This document shows, piece by piece, positions 38,695 to 46,889 of a DNA stretch of 64,000 nt. This stretch comes from Microlunatus kandeliicorticis (GTDB lineage Bacteria; Actinomycetota; Actinomycetes; Propionibacteriales; Propionibacteriaceae). Numbering within the stretch: position 1 is the stretch's first letter; each line of letters opens with the position of its first letter. The position numbers were made by a program, and so were the translations under genes. The DNA is taken from the NCBI RefSeq assembly GCF_014137855.1, contig NZ_JACGWT010000004.1:434001-498000 (forward strand), written 5' to 3'. The notes below the pieces were generated by a model that did no database searches, was not told the origin of the DNA, and was given only the letters and a program-made list of their open reading frames with translations.

Positions 38695-39714
38695 TCAGCC
38701 GGCCCGGGGCTCGCCGCCGACGGGTTCGAGCACCGGCGCCAGCCGGGCACTCCCCCGCCACCCCTCGACCCGGAGGCCGAACTTGCGGACCAGCCGGTCG
38801 CTGAACGGCGCCTCGGACAGCCGGGCCAGCTTGAGCCGGTGCCGGCCCTGGACGACGTGGACGACCTGGCCGCGTTCGAGCGGGACCGAGCGGCGGCCGT
38901 CGCACCAGACCACGCCGTCGGTGGCGCTGTGCTCGAGCAGCTCGATCACCACGTGCGAGCTCGGGCCGAGCACCATCGGGCGGGCGAACAGCGCGTGCGC
39001 GCTCAACGGCAGCAGCAGCAACGCCTCGACCCCGGGCCAGATGATCGGCCCCCCGGCCGAGAACGCGTAGGCCGTCGACCCGGTCGGGGTGGCCACCAGC
39101 ACGCCGTCGCAGGCCCACCGGCTGAGCGGACGGTCGTCGACCTCGGCGACCACCTCGAGCATCCGCTCGCGGGCGCCCTTCTCGATCGACACCTCGTTGA
39201 CCGCGAACGACGACCAGATCACCTCGGCGTCCTCGTCGTCGCGCCCGCCCCGGTCCGGGTCACCGTCGGCACGGTCGGGGCTGCCGGCGCGGATCGAGAC
39301 GTCGATGGTCAGCCGCTCCTCGACCCGGTAGCTGCGGTCGATGATCGAGCGGCAGATCAGGTCGAGCTCGCTCGACTCGGCCTCGGCCAGGAACCCGACG
39401 TGGCCGAGGTTGACCCCGAGCAGCGGCGTCTCGGACTCGACCACCCACTCGGCACCGCGGAGGATCGTGCCGTCGCCGCCGAGCACGACCAGCAGCTCGA
39501 AGTCCGAGACCGAGGCGGCGCCGCCGTCGGCGAGCGGCAGCTGCTCGACCAGGGCACCCTCGACGCCCAGGTCGGCGACGTCCTCGCGCGGCAGCGCGCA
39601 GACGATGCCGGCCGCGTTGAGCCCCTCGATCAGCCGGGTGGCCGCCCGGACCGCCTCGCCGCGCCCGGTGTGGGTGAGGATCGCCACGCGACGGCAGGAG
39701 GCGGTCTCGGTCAC
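38695..39714 (-). CDS. nadK: NAD kinase
   Basis: NadK phosphorylates NAD to NADP, using ATP or polyphosphate. The 339-residue protein has FELLVVLGGDGTILRGAEW (GGDG motif), the substrate-site NEVSIEKGA, and PTGSTAYAFSAGGPI. A charged insert rich in Asp/Gly/Arg (DRADGDPDRGGRDDEDA) lies before the NEVSIEK motif. I favour GTG 39714 as start (VTETASCRRVAIL); the frame is open to 39726. It lies 61 bases after tlyA and just before recN, as in mycobacteria and Streptomyces. Confidence 0.95.
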   Translation of the reverse strand: MTETASCRRVAILTHTGRGEAVRAATRLIEGLNAAGIVCALPREDVADLGVEGALVEQLPLADGGAASVSDFELLVVLGGDGTILRGAEWVVESETPLLGVNLGHVGFLAEAESSELDLICRSIIDRSYRVEERLTIDVSIRAGSPDRADGDPDRGGRDDEDAEVIWSSFAVNEVSIEKGARERMLEVVAEVDDRPLSRWACDGVLVATPTGSTAYAFSAGGPIIWPGVEALLLLPLSAHALFARPMVLGPSSHVVIELLEHSATDGVVWCDGRRSVPLERGQVVHVVQGRHRLKLARLSEAPFSDRLVRKFGLRVEGWRGSARLAPVLEPVGGEPRAG

Positions 39715-39775
39715 GCGGTTCAGCATAGGGGCGGGGTCCGACGGTCCCGCGGGACGCAGCGGAGGTTCGGGGCGG

Positions 39776-40543
39776 TCAGTCGGGTCCGCGGTCGAGCCGC
39801 AGGAAGTACTCGACGTTCCCGGCGGGTCCGGGCAGCCGGCTCGGCGCCTTGGCCCGGAGTCGCCAGCCGAGCCGCCGGGCCTCGTCGGCCACCGCGTCGA
39901 CGGCCGCCCGGCGCGCGGCGTCGTCGCGGACCACGCCGCCCTTGCCCAGCCGGTCCCGACCGACCTCGAACTGCGGCTTGACCATGATCAGCATGCAGGC
40001 GGTCGGCGCGCACAGCCCGGTCAGCGGCGCGAGCAGCAGCCGGAGCGAGATGAACGACACGTCGGCGACCACCAGCTCGACGGGCTCGCCGAGGTCGGCC
40101 AGCGTGAGGTCGCGCAGGTTCGTCTGCTCGCGGACCTCGACCCGGGGGTCGTCCCGCAGCGACCGGTGCAGCTGGTCGCGACCGACGTCGACGGCCAGCA
40201 CCCGGGCGGCACCGCGCTCGAGCAGCACCTGGGTGAACCCACCTGTCGAGGAACCGGCGTCGAGGCAGCGGCGGCCGGTGATGGCGGCGTCGGGGAGCCC
40301 GCAGTCCACCAGCGCGCCGAGCAGCTTGTGCGCCGCCCGGGAGACGTAGGGGTCGGGCTCGGCCACGGTCACCTGCTGGCCGGCGCGGACGACCTGGGCG
40401 GCCCGGCGGGCGGGCCGCCCGTCGACGGTGACCAGCCCGTCGTCGATCAGCTCGGCCGCCTGCCCGCGGCTGCGGGCCAGTCCGCGGTCGACCAGCGCGC
40501 GGTCGAGCCGGGCGGGGTCAGGCCGGTCGGGGACGGGACTCAA
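39776..40543 (-). CDS. tlyA: TlyA-family 16S/23S rRNA 2'-O-methyltransferase (hemolysin A-like)
   Basis: TlyA methylates ribose in 16S and 23S rRNA; loss gives capreomycin resistance in mycobacteria. The 255-residue protein has an N-terminal S4 domain (LDRALVDRGLARSRGQAAELI), the CLDAGSSTGGFTQVLLERGA SAM site, then LAVDVGRDQL and a VKPQFEVGR catalytic Lys. No ATG or GTG precedes the S4 domain in frame; TTG 40543 overlaps the stop of the upstream short gene (TTGA), so translation is probably coupled. The order short gene-tlyA-nadK-recN matches actinobacterial convention. Confidence 0.93.
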   Translation of the reverse strand: MSPVPDRPDPARLDRALVDRGLARSRGQAAELIDDGLVTVDGRPARRAAQVVRAGQQVTVAEPDPYVSRAAHKLLGALVDCGLPDAAITGRRCLDAGSSTGGFTQVLLERGAARVLAVDVGRDQLHRSLRDDPRVEVREQTNLRDLTLADLGEPVELVVADVSFISLRLLLAPLTGLCAPTACMLIMVKPQFEVGRDRLGKGGVVRDDAARRAAVDAVADEARRLGWRLRAKAPSRLPGPAGNVEYFLRLDRGPD

Positions 40544-40749
40544 GCCGTGCCGGGATCCTCGGCCGGCTGCTGCAGCGCGTCGTGGAGCCGTTCGTGCGCG
40601 GCGCTCAACCGGTCGTGGTGCTCCTCGAGCGGACGCTCGGCGAGGTCGTCGAGCTCGGCGAGCGCGTCGTCGACGCCGGCGTGCCCGGTGGAGGGGGTCG
40701 CCGACCGCTCGGGGACGCCCGCCCGGCCGGGCTCGGCGGTCTCGCTCAC
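40540..40749 (-). CDS. Short conserved acidic helical protein upstream of tlyA
   Basis: This 69-residue product is joined at both ends: its GTG overlaps the previous stop (GTGA), and its stop overlaps the tlyA TTG start. The C-terminal half is amphipathic helix (DDALAELDDLAERPLEEHHDR), which could form a coiled coil. A similarly sized gene lies between the HAD phosphatase and tlyA in M. tuberculosis (Rv1693), so it is likely real and conserved. The function is unknown. Confidence 0.75.
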   Translation of the reverse strand: MSETAEPGRAGVPERSATPSTGHAGVDDALAELDDLAERPLEEHHDRLSAAHERLHDALQQPAEDPGTA

Positions 40750-41534
40750 CCGGCGCTCCGTGCGGTGCCGGTCCGCTTGCCCGCGGCACGGCGACGCGCC
40801 GGAGCCGCGCTCGCCGTCTTGCTCGTCGAGGTCTTCGCCGTCTTCGCCGTCGAGGTCTTGGCCAACGAGGTCTTCGCCGCCTTCGCGGTCTTCGCGGTCC
40901 TCGCCGTCGGGGTGGCGGCCGGGACCCTCGACGCCGACGTCGTGGTGGCCTTCTTCGCGGCGGGCGCCTTCTTCGCCGGGGCCTTCTTCGCCGGCGCCTT
41001 CTTCGCGGGCGCCACGGACGCCCGGTCGGCGATCCTGGCTGCCGCCTCCCGGGCCGCCGCGGTCGCGGCCACCGGGTCGTCGTCCAGCGTCTCGGCCCGC
41101 TCCGCGGCCGGGTCCGGCACCGGACCGGGGTCGGCCACGCTCCACCCCGCGGCGCCGGACTGCTCGAGGTCGAGCTGGTCGACGCGCTGCTGGAGGTCGT
41201 CGACCGCGGCCCGCAGGTCGGCCACGTCGTCGGCGCGGGCGAAGTGGAGGGTGGCGAGGGCGCGGTCGAGGGCCTTGTCGACCTCGCCGCGGATCAGGCT
41301 CTGCACCATGCTCCGGTTGGCCCGCCCGGCCGCGACGATCTCGTCGGTCAGCCGGCTGACCCGCTGCTGGGCGTCGGTGGCGACGTCGTCGAGCCCGGCC
41401 TGGGCCAGCAGCTCGTGGGCCATCCCCGCGGCCCTCTCCCGGGTGGCCCGGCGCAGTCCGGCCACCATGGCGAGATAGCCGCTGAGCTGCTCGGTGATGC
41501 CGCCGGAGGACCGGTCGTCCTCGGAGTTCGCCAT
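40746..41534 (-). CDS. Coiled-coil protein with Lys/Ala/Pro histone H1-like tail (phasin/HBHA-like layout)
   Basis: The 262-residue protein has an N-terminal helical region (LSGYLAMVAGLRRATRERAAGMA) and a long coiled coil to about residue 125 (VADLRAAVDDLQQRVDQLDL). A short acidic linker follows, then a tail of roughly 95 residues in two parts: APAKKAPAKKAPAKKAP units and TAKTAKAAKTSLAKTSTAK units. The tail is like those of mycobacterial HBHA and HupB and eukaryotic H1, which bind sulfated glycans or DNA. The helical part recalls phasins. The product could bind DNA, RNA or surface glycan; there is no signal peptide. It is coupled to the short gene and tlyA. Confidence 0.75.
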   Translation of the reverse strand: MANSEDDRSSGGITEQLSGYLAMVAGLRRATRERAAGMAHELLAQAGLDDVATDAQQRVSRLTDEIVAAGRANRSMVQSLIRGEVDKALDRALATLHFARADDVADLRAAVDDLQQRVDQLDLEQSGAAGWSVADPGPVPDPAAERAETLDDDPVAATAAAREAAARIADRASVAPAKKAPAKKAPAKKAPAAKKATTTSASRVPAATPTARTAKTAKAAKTSLAKTSTAKTAKTSTSKTASAAPARRRAAGKRTGTARSAG

Positions 41535-41592
41535 CCTCGTCCTTCCCGGACGGACACGGTGCCCGTCGCGATCTCGTCTGCCCGTCGGTCCG

Positions 41593-43494
41593 TCAGTTCT
41601 GCTGGACGAACCACCGGCACTGGTAGCCGCTCAGCGTGAGCGGTCCGTCGTCCAGCGGTCGGTCCTCGGTGAGCGCGTCGAAGGCCCAGTTGCCGAGCGA
41701 GACCGCCCAGCGCGGCAGCGTCTGGACCTCCGGGGTCAGGTTGTAGACCTCGACGATGTGCTGCACCGGGTGACGCCGCTCGAGCACCAGCACCGCCGGG
41801 TTCACCGGGTCCATGATCTCCGCCTCGACCGAGGCGTCCAAGCCCGGCAGCGACCCCCGGACGGCGATGGCGTCGCGCAGCGCGTGCCAGACCCGTTTCT
41901 CGAGCGTGCCGTCCACGTGCCGTCGGTCGGCCAGCCCCCACGGCATCCTCGGCCGGTGCACCCAGCGGTTGTCGTCGGCGTGCTCGGCGATCTCGCCGTA
42001 GCGGTGGTCGTTGCGCAGCGCGAGCTCGTCACCCATGTAGATCAGCGGCAGGCCGCCGAAGCCGAGCACCAGCCGGTAGGCCAGCAGATAGCGCCGGACG
42101 GCCACCTCGAGGTGGTCGGCGTCGCCGCTCTCCAGTGCGGCCTCGATCCCGCACAGCGAGGCGGCCGTCCCGCTGATCCGCCGGTCGCGGGTGACCGGGT
42201 TCTCCTGGAAGACCACGCCGCGGGCGTCGCTGAGCGGGAACTCGCCGGAGTAGAAGTCGGACAGGAAGCGGCGGTGCTCGAAGCCGTTGAGCCCGACCGA
42301 GGCCGCGTCGTCGTCGTCGATGGCCCAGCCGATGTCGTCGTGGCAGCGCAGGTAGGTGGCCCAGGCCGTCGACGCCGGCTTGGCCGGGAACCGGTTCATC
42401 GCCGCGCAGAACAGTCGGCTGTCGCGCGCGGCGAGGGCCGACCAGATCTGCACCATCAGCGAGTTCTGGTAGGCGAGGTCGGAGACCTTGCCGCTGTGCT
42501 TGCCGACCCCCAGGTAGGGCACCAGGTCGGTCGGCCCGACGATCGCCTCGGCCTTGAAGATCGTCGCCGGAGCGGCGATCCGGGCCACCGCCCGGAGTGC
42601 CTGGGTGATCGCGTGCACCTCGGGCTGGTTCTGGCAGTTGGTGCCGAGCCGCTTGGCGATGAAGGCGATCGCGTCGAGCCGCAGGCACTCCACCCCGACG
42701 TTGGACAGCCAGCAGATCAGGTCGGCGAACTCGAAGAACACCTCCGGGTTGGACCAGTTCAGGTCCCACTGCCAGGTGTTGAACGTGGTCCACACCCAGG
42801 CCCGGGCGTCGGGGTCCCAGGTGAAGTTGCCCGGTGCGAAGTCCGGGAAGATCTCGGGCAGCGTCGCCTCGAACGCGTCGGGTTCGGTGCGGTCGTCGAA
42901 GAGGAAGAAGAAGTCGCGGTAGTAGGCGTTGCCCTCGCGGGCCAGCTCGGCCCAGCGGTGCTCGTAGGCGACGTGGTTGAGCACCAGGTCGAGGGTCAGC
43001 GAGATCCCGCGGTGCCGCAGCTCGGTGGCGAGGGCGCGCAGGTCGTCCATGGTGCCGAGGTCCTCGCGGACGTCCCGGTAGTCCATCACCGCGTAGCCAC
43101 CGTCGTTCGGGCCCGGCCGGGGGCGCAGCAGGGGCATCAGGTGCAGATAGGTGACGCCGAGCTCGGCCAGGTAGTCGATCTTGTCGACGATGCCGCGGAG
43201 GTCCCCGGCGAACAGGTCGGCGTAGGCGGCGTAGCCGACCATCCGCTGGTGCCCGAACCACTGTGGGTCGGCGTGCCGGCGCAGATCGAGGAGCCGGAGA
43301 TCGGCGGGCCGGTCGCGGAAGTTCTCGGCGGCGATCCGGACACAGCGCTCGGCCATCGCCGGCGCCTGCTCCCCGTAGGCGCCGGTCAGCCCGGCCAGCA
43401 GGTCGGGCCAGTGCCGGCGCAACCGGGCGTCGAAGACCACCTGGTCGTGGTCCGGCTCCTCGGCGAGGAGGTCCGCGACGTCGGGGAGCGTCAT
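41593..43494 (-). CDS. Amylosucrase (GH13)
   Basis: Amylosucrase builds alpha-1,4 glucan from sucrose, releasing fructose. The 633-residue product matches the usual length (~640). After an N-terminal helical region, the barrel shows YLAELGVTYLHLMPLLRPRPG, GGYAVMDYRDV, LDLVLNHVAYEH, the nucleophile Asp in ECLRLDAIAFIAK, the acid/base Glu in FKAEAIVG, and the transition-state Asp in RCHDDIGW. The VHRPRMPW stretch and C-terminal beta domain (residues ~545-633) are also typical. The start is ATG 43494, without a clear ribosome site. It sits between the HAD gene and the Lys/Ala-tailed protein gene, breaking a normally tight block. The sucrose source is unknown. Confidence 0.88.
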   Translation of the reverse strand: MTLPDVADLLAEEPDHDQVVFDARLRRHWPDLLAGLTGAYGEQAPAMAERCVRIAAENFRDRPADLRLLDLRRHADPQWFGHQRMVGYAAYADLFAGDLRGIVDKIDYLAELGVTYLHLMPLLRPRPGPNDGGYAVMDYRDVREDLGTMDDLRALATELRHRGISLTLDLVLNHVAYEHRWAELAREGNAYYRDFFFLFDDRTEPDAFEATLPEIFPDFAPGNFTWDPDARAWVWTTFNTWQWDLNWSNPEVFFEFADLICWLSNVGVECLRLDAIAFIAKRLGTNCQNQPEVHAITQALRAVARIAAPATIFKAEAIVGPTDLVPYLGVGKHSGKVSDLAYQNSLMVQIWSALAARDSRLFCAAMNRFPAKPASTAWATYLRCHDDIGWAIDDDDAASVGLNGFEHRRFLSDFYSGEFPLSDARGVVFQENPVTRDRRISGTAASLCGIEAALESGDADHLEVAVRRYLLAYRLVLGFGGLPLIYMGDELALRNDHRYGEIAEHADDNRWVHRPRMPWGLADRRHVDGTLEKRVWHALRDAIAVRGSLPGLDASVEAEIMDPVNPAVLVLERRHPVQHIVEVYNLTPEVQTLPRWAVSLGNWAFDALTEDRPLDDGPLTLSGYQCRWFVQQN

Positions 43495-43590
43495 GGCGGC
43501 AGCGTAACCAGCACCAACAACCCCGGCACGGTGCCGCATCGGCCGTGGTCAGAACGGGTCCGAACGGGGTCAGAACGAGGTGACGGCAGG

Positions 43591-44613
43591 TCAGGACCGG
43601 GCGGGCCGGAGCGCGGCGGTCAGCGTGGTGATCACCGCGGCAGTGTCGAGGGGCTCGCCACGATCGGCGGCCGGCCAGACCAGCCGGGTGGCGGCGGCCA
43701 GCAGGTCGAGGGCGGCCTCGCGATCGGCGACGTCGGTGACGGCGACCACCGAGCCGTGCTCGGCGCGGACCAGCTCCCGGTCGCGCTCGACCGGATCGCC
43801 GCCGACCGGACGGGCCGGAGCGAGCAGCGCGCGCAGGTCCCACCCGATCGCCGTCGGCCGCTCGCCCGGGCCGGCGGCCAGCAGGTCGGCAGGGCCGTGC
43901 GCGCCGGTGAACACCATCAGGCTGTCCAGGCCTGCGCGGACCGCGCCCTCGACGTCGGTGTCGATGCGGTCGCCGACGAAGATCGCGTCGGTGACCTCGA
44001 GCCGGCGGAGCGTCTCGTCGATCAGGGGGCGGAACGGCTTGCCGGCGACCTCCGGGTCGACGTGGACCGCAGCCCGGACGGCCTGCACCGCCGCCCCGTT
44101 GCCGGGGGCGATGCCGCGGTCGGTCGGTCGGGTCGAGTCGGTGTTGGTCGCTGTCCAGTGCGCGCCGCGCTGGACGGCCACCGCCGCCTCGATCAGGTCG
44201 TTCCAGGTGAGGTCGGTGCCGTAGCCCTGGAGCACGGCCACCGGACCGTCGTCGGCGCTGGCGACCGGCTGCAGGCCGGCCTCGCGCAGGGCCTCGGACA
44301 CGCCCGGTCCCCCGACGGCGAGCACCCGGGCGCCGGACCCGAACCGGTCGGCGACCAGCCGGGCACCGGCCTGGGCGGAGGTGACCACGTCGCTCGGGTC
44401 GGCGGGGACGCCGAGCTCGTTCAGGTGGGCAGCGACCGCGGCCGGCGGCCGGGCCGCATTGTTGGTCACGAAGCCGATCCGGACGCCACGGTCCCGCAGC
44501 CCGGCGATCCCCTCGGCCGCGCCGGGCACGGCCTGCGGGCCGAGGTAGACCACGCCGTCGAGGTCGAACAGGGCCGCCGGGTAACGGTCGACCAGCACCG
44601 GCGGCTCGGTCAC
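43591..44613 (-). CDS. HAD-superfamily (IIA) phosphatase
   Basis: This 340-residue NagD/PGP-like phosphatase has the DxD motif (LFDLDGVVYLGP, Asp17/Asp19), the cap-type IIA region (IGFVTNNAARP), AGKPFRPLI with the motif-III Lys, and VGDRIDTDVEGA (motif IV Asp pair). It probably removes phosphate from a small sugar phosphate or damaged metabolite. The M. tuberculosis counterpart lies at the same position (Rv1692). The GTG start 44613 overlaps the stop of the TPR gene, so they are coupled. Residues from ~255 on form a longer C-terminal region than the basic family. Confidence 0.9.
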   Translation of the reverse strand: MTEPPVLVDRYPAALFDLDGVVYLGPQAVPGAAEGIAGLRDRGVRIGFVTNNAARPPAAVAAHLNELGVPADPSDVVTSAQAGARLVADRFGSGARVLAVGGPGVSEALREAGLQPVASADDGPVAVLQGYGTDLTWNDLIEAAVAVQRGAHWTATNTDSTRPTDRGIAPGNGAAVQAVRAAVHVDPEVAGKPFRPLIDETLRRLEVTDAIFVGDRIDTDVEGAVRAGLDSLMVFTGAHGPADLLAAGPGERPTAIGWDLRALLAPARPVGGDPVERDRELVRAEHGSVVAVTDVADREAALDLLAAATRLVWPAADRGEPLDTAAVITTLTAALRPARS

Positions 44614-46760
44614 GCGCGCGGTTCCGGGTCGCGGTCCGCGGGGTTCAGCTCGTGGTCATCGCCCTCACCGTCGCTCGGGTCGGGGCCTTCGTGATCATCC
44701 TCGTCGTGATCATCCTCGTCGTGATCATCGTCGTGATCATCACCGAGGCCGTCCGTCTCGTCGTCCGGGTCATCGTCCTCGACCGGGTCCTCGTCGACCT
44801 CGGGGTCCACGCCGTCGTGGTCGGCCTCGGGCGACTCGTCCCCCTCTTCGAAGTGTTCGTCGGTCTCGTCGGAGTCGCTCTCGTCGGAGTCCTCGTCAGT
44901 CTCGTCGGAGTCGCCCTCGTCGGAGTCCTCGTCAGTCTCGTCGGAGTCCTCGTCCTCGGTCTCGTCGAAGTCGATGCTCACCCCGTCGAGCTCGTCGAGC
45001 CGCTCGTGGGCGTCGGTGGTCTCCTCGACGTCGAGATCGGCCGCCCGGGCGAACTCCACCCGGGCGGAGGCGGGATCGCCCTCGGCGAGCAGCAGGTCGG
45101 CCAGCGCGTAGTGCACGCGGCCCATCGCGGTCCGGACCCGTACCGCCTGCGACTGCCCGACCTTGCCGGTCCGGGCCCCGACCCGCCGCAGCGGGTCCTG
45201 GGCGACCAGTTCGCGGAGCAGCCGGATCGCCTCGGCGGTCTGGCCGAGGTCGTTCCGGGCGCCGGCCTCGACGATCCGCATCTCGATCCGGTCGTCGGGG
45301 TCGAGGTCGAGCCCGTCGGCCTCGCGGGCCAGCTTGATGGCCGCGTGCGGACGCTCGAGAGCCCGCTCGCAGTCGGCCATCACGGGCAGGAAGCCGTTCC
45401 GGCCGGTCATCCGGCGCAGCGCCCGGTACTCGGTCAGCGCGACGTCGTACCGACCGGCCGCGTAGGCCGTCTCGGCGGTCGCCTCGCGGACCACCGCGAC
45501 CCGCGAGGCCCGGCGTCGGGCCGCCTCGGCGTGCCGGTAGGCGAGGTCGGGGTCGACGTCGACGAGCTCGCCCGCGGACACCAGGTGCGCGGCGACGATG
45601 TCGGCCAGCTCCTTGGGCAGCCCGCGCAGCTCGGCGCGGACCGCGCGCGGCAACAGCCGGATGTCGGCGTCGGTCGGCGTCGGCGGCTCGTCGGCCCGCG
45701 CCGCGATCGGACGCCGACCGCCGGCGCCGCTGCTGCGGGGGTCCTCGACGGGACCGCGTCCGTCCGGACGCCGACCGGCCTGGTCGCGCTCACCGGCCCG
45801 ACCGCGCGGGGCGCCCGCACGGCCCGGACGGTCGAAGCGGTCGCCACGGTCGGGACGGCCACCCCGGTCCCCCGCCCGGTCGGCCCCGGGACCACGGTCG
45901 AAACGTGCCGGACGTTCGGGGCGCTCGAACCGGTCCCCACGCTCGGGACGCTCGAACCGGCCGCCGCGCTCGGGACGCTCGAACCGGTCCCTGCGGTCCG
46001 GGCGCGCACCGGCCGGACGCCCGGTGCTCGGGCGCCGCGGCACCGCGGCGCGCGGACGACCGGATCCGGCCCGCGCGTCACCGCCGCCCCCGCGACCGGG
46101 ATCGCGGCCGAACCCGCGCCCGGCGTCGCGACCGGACGCCTCACGCCGGTCACCGCCGCCGGCGCGGCCCCCGGTGCGCGGGCCGCTCCGCTCGCTGCCG
46201 TACCGGCCACCACCGGGCCGGTCGTCGCTCCGCCGGTCACCGCCCGGCCGGGACCCGCGCTGAGCCTCACTGCGCGGCCGTTCACCTCCGGGTCGGCCGC
46301 CCCAGCGGTCGTCACGCCGGTCGTCACGCCGGTCATCCCGCCGGTCATCCCGCCGGGCGCCGCGCGCGTCGCCGGACCCACGACCCGACTCCCAGCGATC
46401 GCCACCGCGCCGGTCGTCCCGACCGGCGAAGCCACCGCCCGCGCGACCTGCTCCGGGTCGCCCACCGCGCGTCTCGCGGTCGTACCCGCCGGGTCGACCG
46501 CCGCGCTCGCCGCCCCGATCACCCTCGCGGTCCGGCCGACCCGCTCCGGGTCGGCCACCCTGCGGGCGCGACCCGCGGAAACCGCCGCCTGCACCCCGCG
46601 GACCACCGGATCGGCCGCCGGCGCCACCGCTGCGCGGCCGGTCGCCGTCGCGGCCCCGGGGTCCTCCTCCGCCCCGGCGTCCGGGGTCGTCGGAGCGGTC
46701 ACGGGGTCGTTCGTCGGCGGGCACCGACCCATCGTGCTGGACGCACCCGCCCGAGCGCAC
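44610..46760 (-). CDS. TPR-like protein with Arg/Gly/Asp-rich N-terminal arm and acidic C-terminal arm
   Basis: The folded centre (about residues 375-590) has helical TPR-like pairs: ELRGLPKELADIVAAHLVSAG, AGRYDVALTEYRALRR and AIRLLRELVAQDP. Before it stand ~370 residues of disordered Arg/Gly/Asp sequence with RDDRRDDRRDD and RFERPERG repeats. After it come ~125 residues of acidic repeats (SDETDEDSDE units) and a His/Asp run (DEDDHDEDDHE). TPR proteins with an RDD/RGG arm occur at this site in other actinobacteria (Rv1691 position); the acidic tail is the extra. The start is GTG 46760 or, more likely, GTG 46724; neither has a clear site. The role is unknown. An RNA- or ribosome-binding scaffold is plausible. 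Confidence 0.8.
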   Translation of the reverse strand: MRSGGCVQHDGSVPADERPRDRSDDPGRRGGGGPRGRDGDRPRSGGAGGRSGGPRGAGGGFRGSRPQGGRPGAGRPDREGDRGGERGGRPGGYDRETRGGRPGAGRAGGGFAGRDDRRGGDRWESGRGSGDARGARRDDRRDDRRDDRRDDRWGGRPGGERPRSEAQRGSRPGGDRRSDDRPGGGRYGSERSGPRTGGRAGGGDRREASGRDAGRGFGRDPGRGGGGDARAGSGRPRAAVPRRPSTGRPAGARPDRRDRFERPERGGRFERPERGDRFERPERPARFDRGPGADRAGDRGGRPDRGDRFDRPGRAGAPRGRAGERDQAGRRPDGRGPVEDPRSSGAGGRRPIAARADEPPTPTDADIRLLPRAVRAELRGLPKELADIVAAHLVSAGELVDVDPDLAYRHAEAARRRASRVAVVREATAETAYAAGRYDVALTEYRALRRMTGRNGFLPVMADCERALERPHAAIKLAREADGLDLDPDDRIEMRIVEAGARNDLGQTAEAIRLLRELVAQDPLRRVGARTGKVGQSQAVRVRTAMGRVHYALADLLLAEGDPASARVEFARAADLDVEETTDAHERLDELDGVSIDFDETEDEDSDETDEDSDEGDSDETDEDSDESDSDETDEHFEEGDESPEADHDGVDPEVDEDPVEDDDPDDETDGLGDDHDDDHDEDDHDEDDHEGPDPSDGEGDDHELNPADRDPEPRA

Positions 46761-46889
46761 ATCGGGCCGTCCGCCGAGACCGACGATCCACCCGGCACGG
46801 GAGCCGCCGCCCGCAGAGGAGACGGTCGCCGACCGGTCACCGGCCGCTCGCTAGCATCGGCCCAGCCGCGCAGTGACCGAGGAGGACAC

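Noticed and set aside
44652-46889. A very long plus-strand open frame running antisense to the TPR gene and into xylB (over 1200 codons)
   Set aside because: Its first two thirds are the antisense of repeat-rich, high-GC coding DNA and show only low-complexity Ala/Val/Thr/Pro. The real gene in this frame is xylB from 46890.
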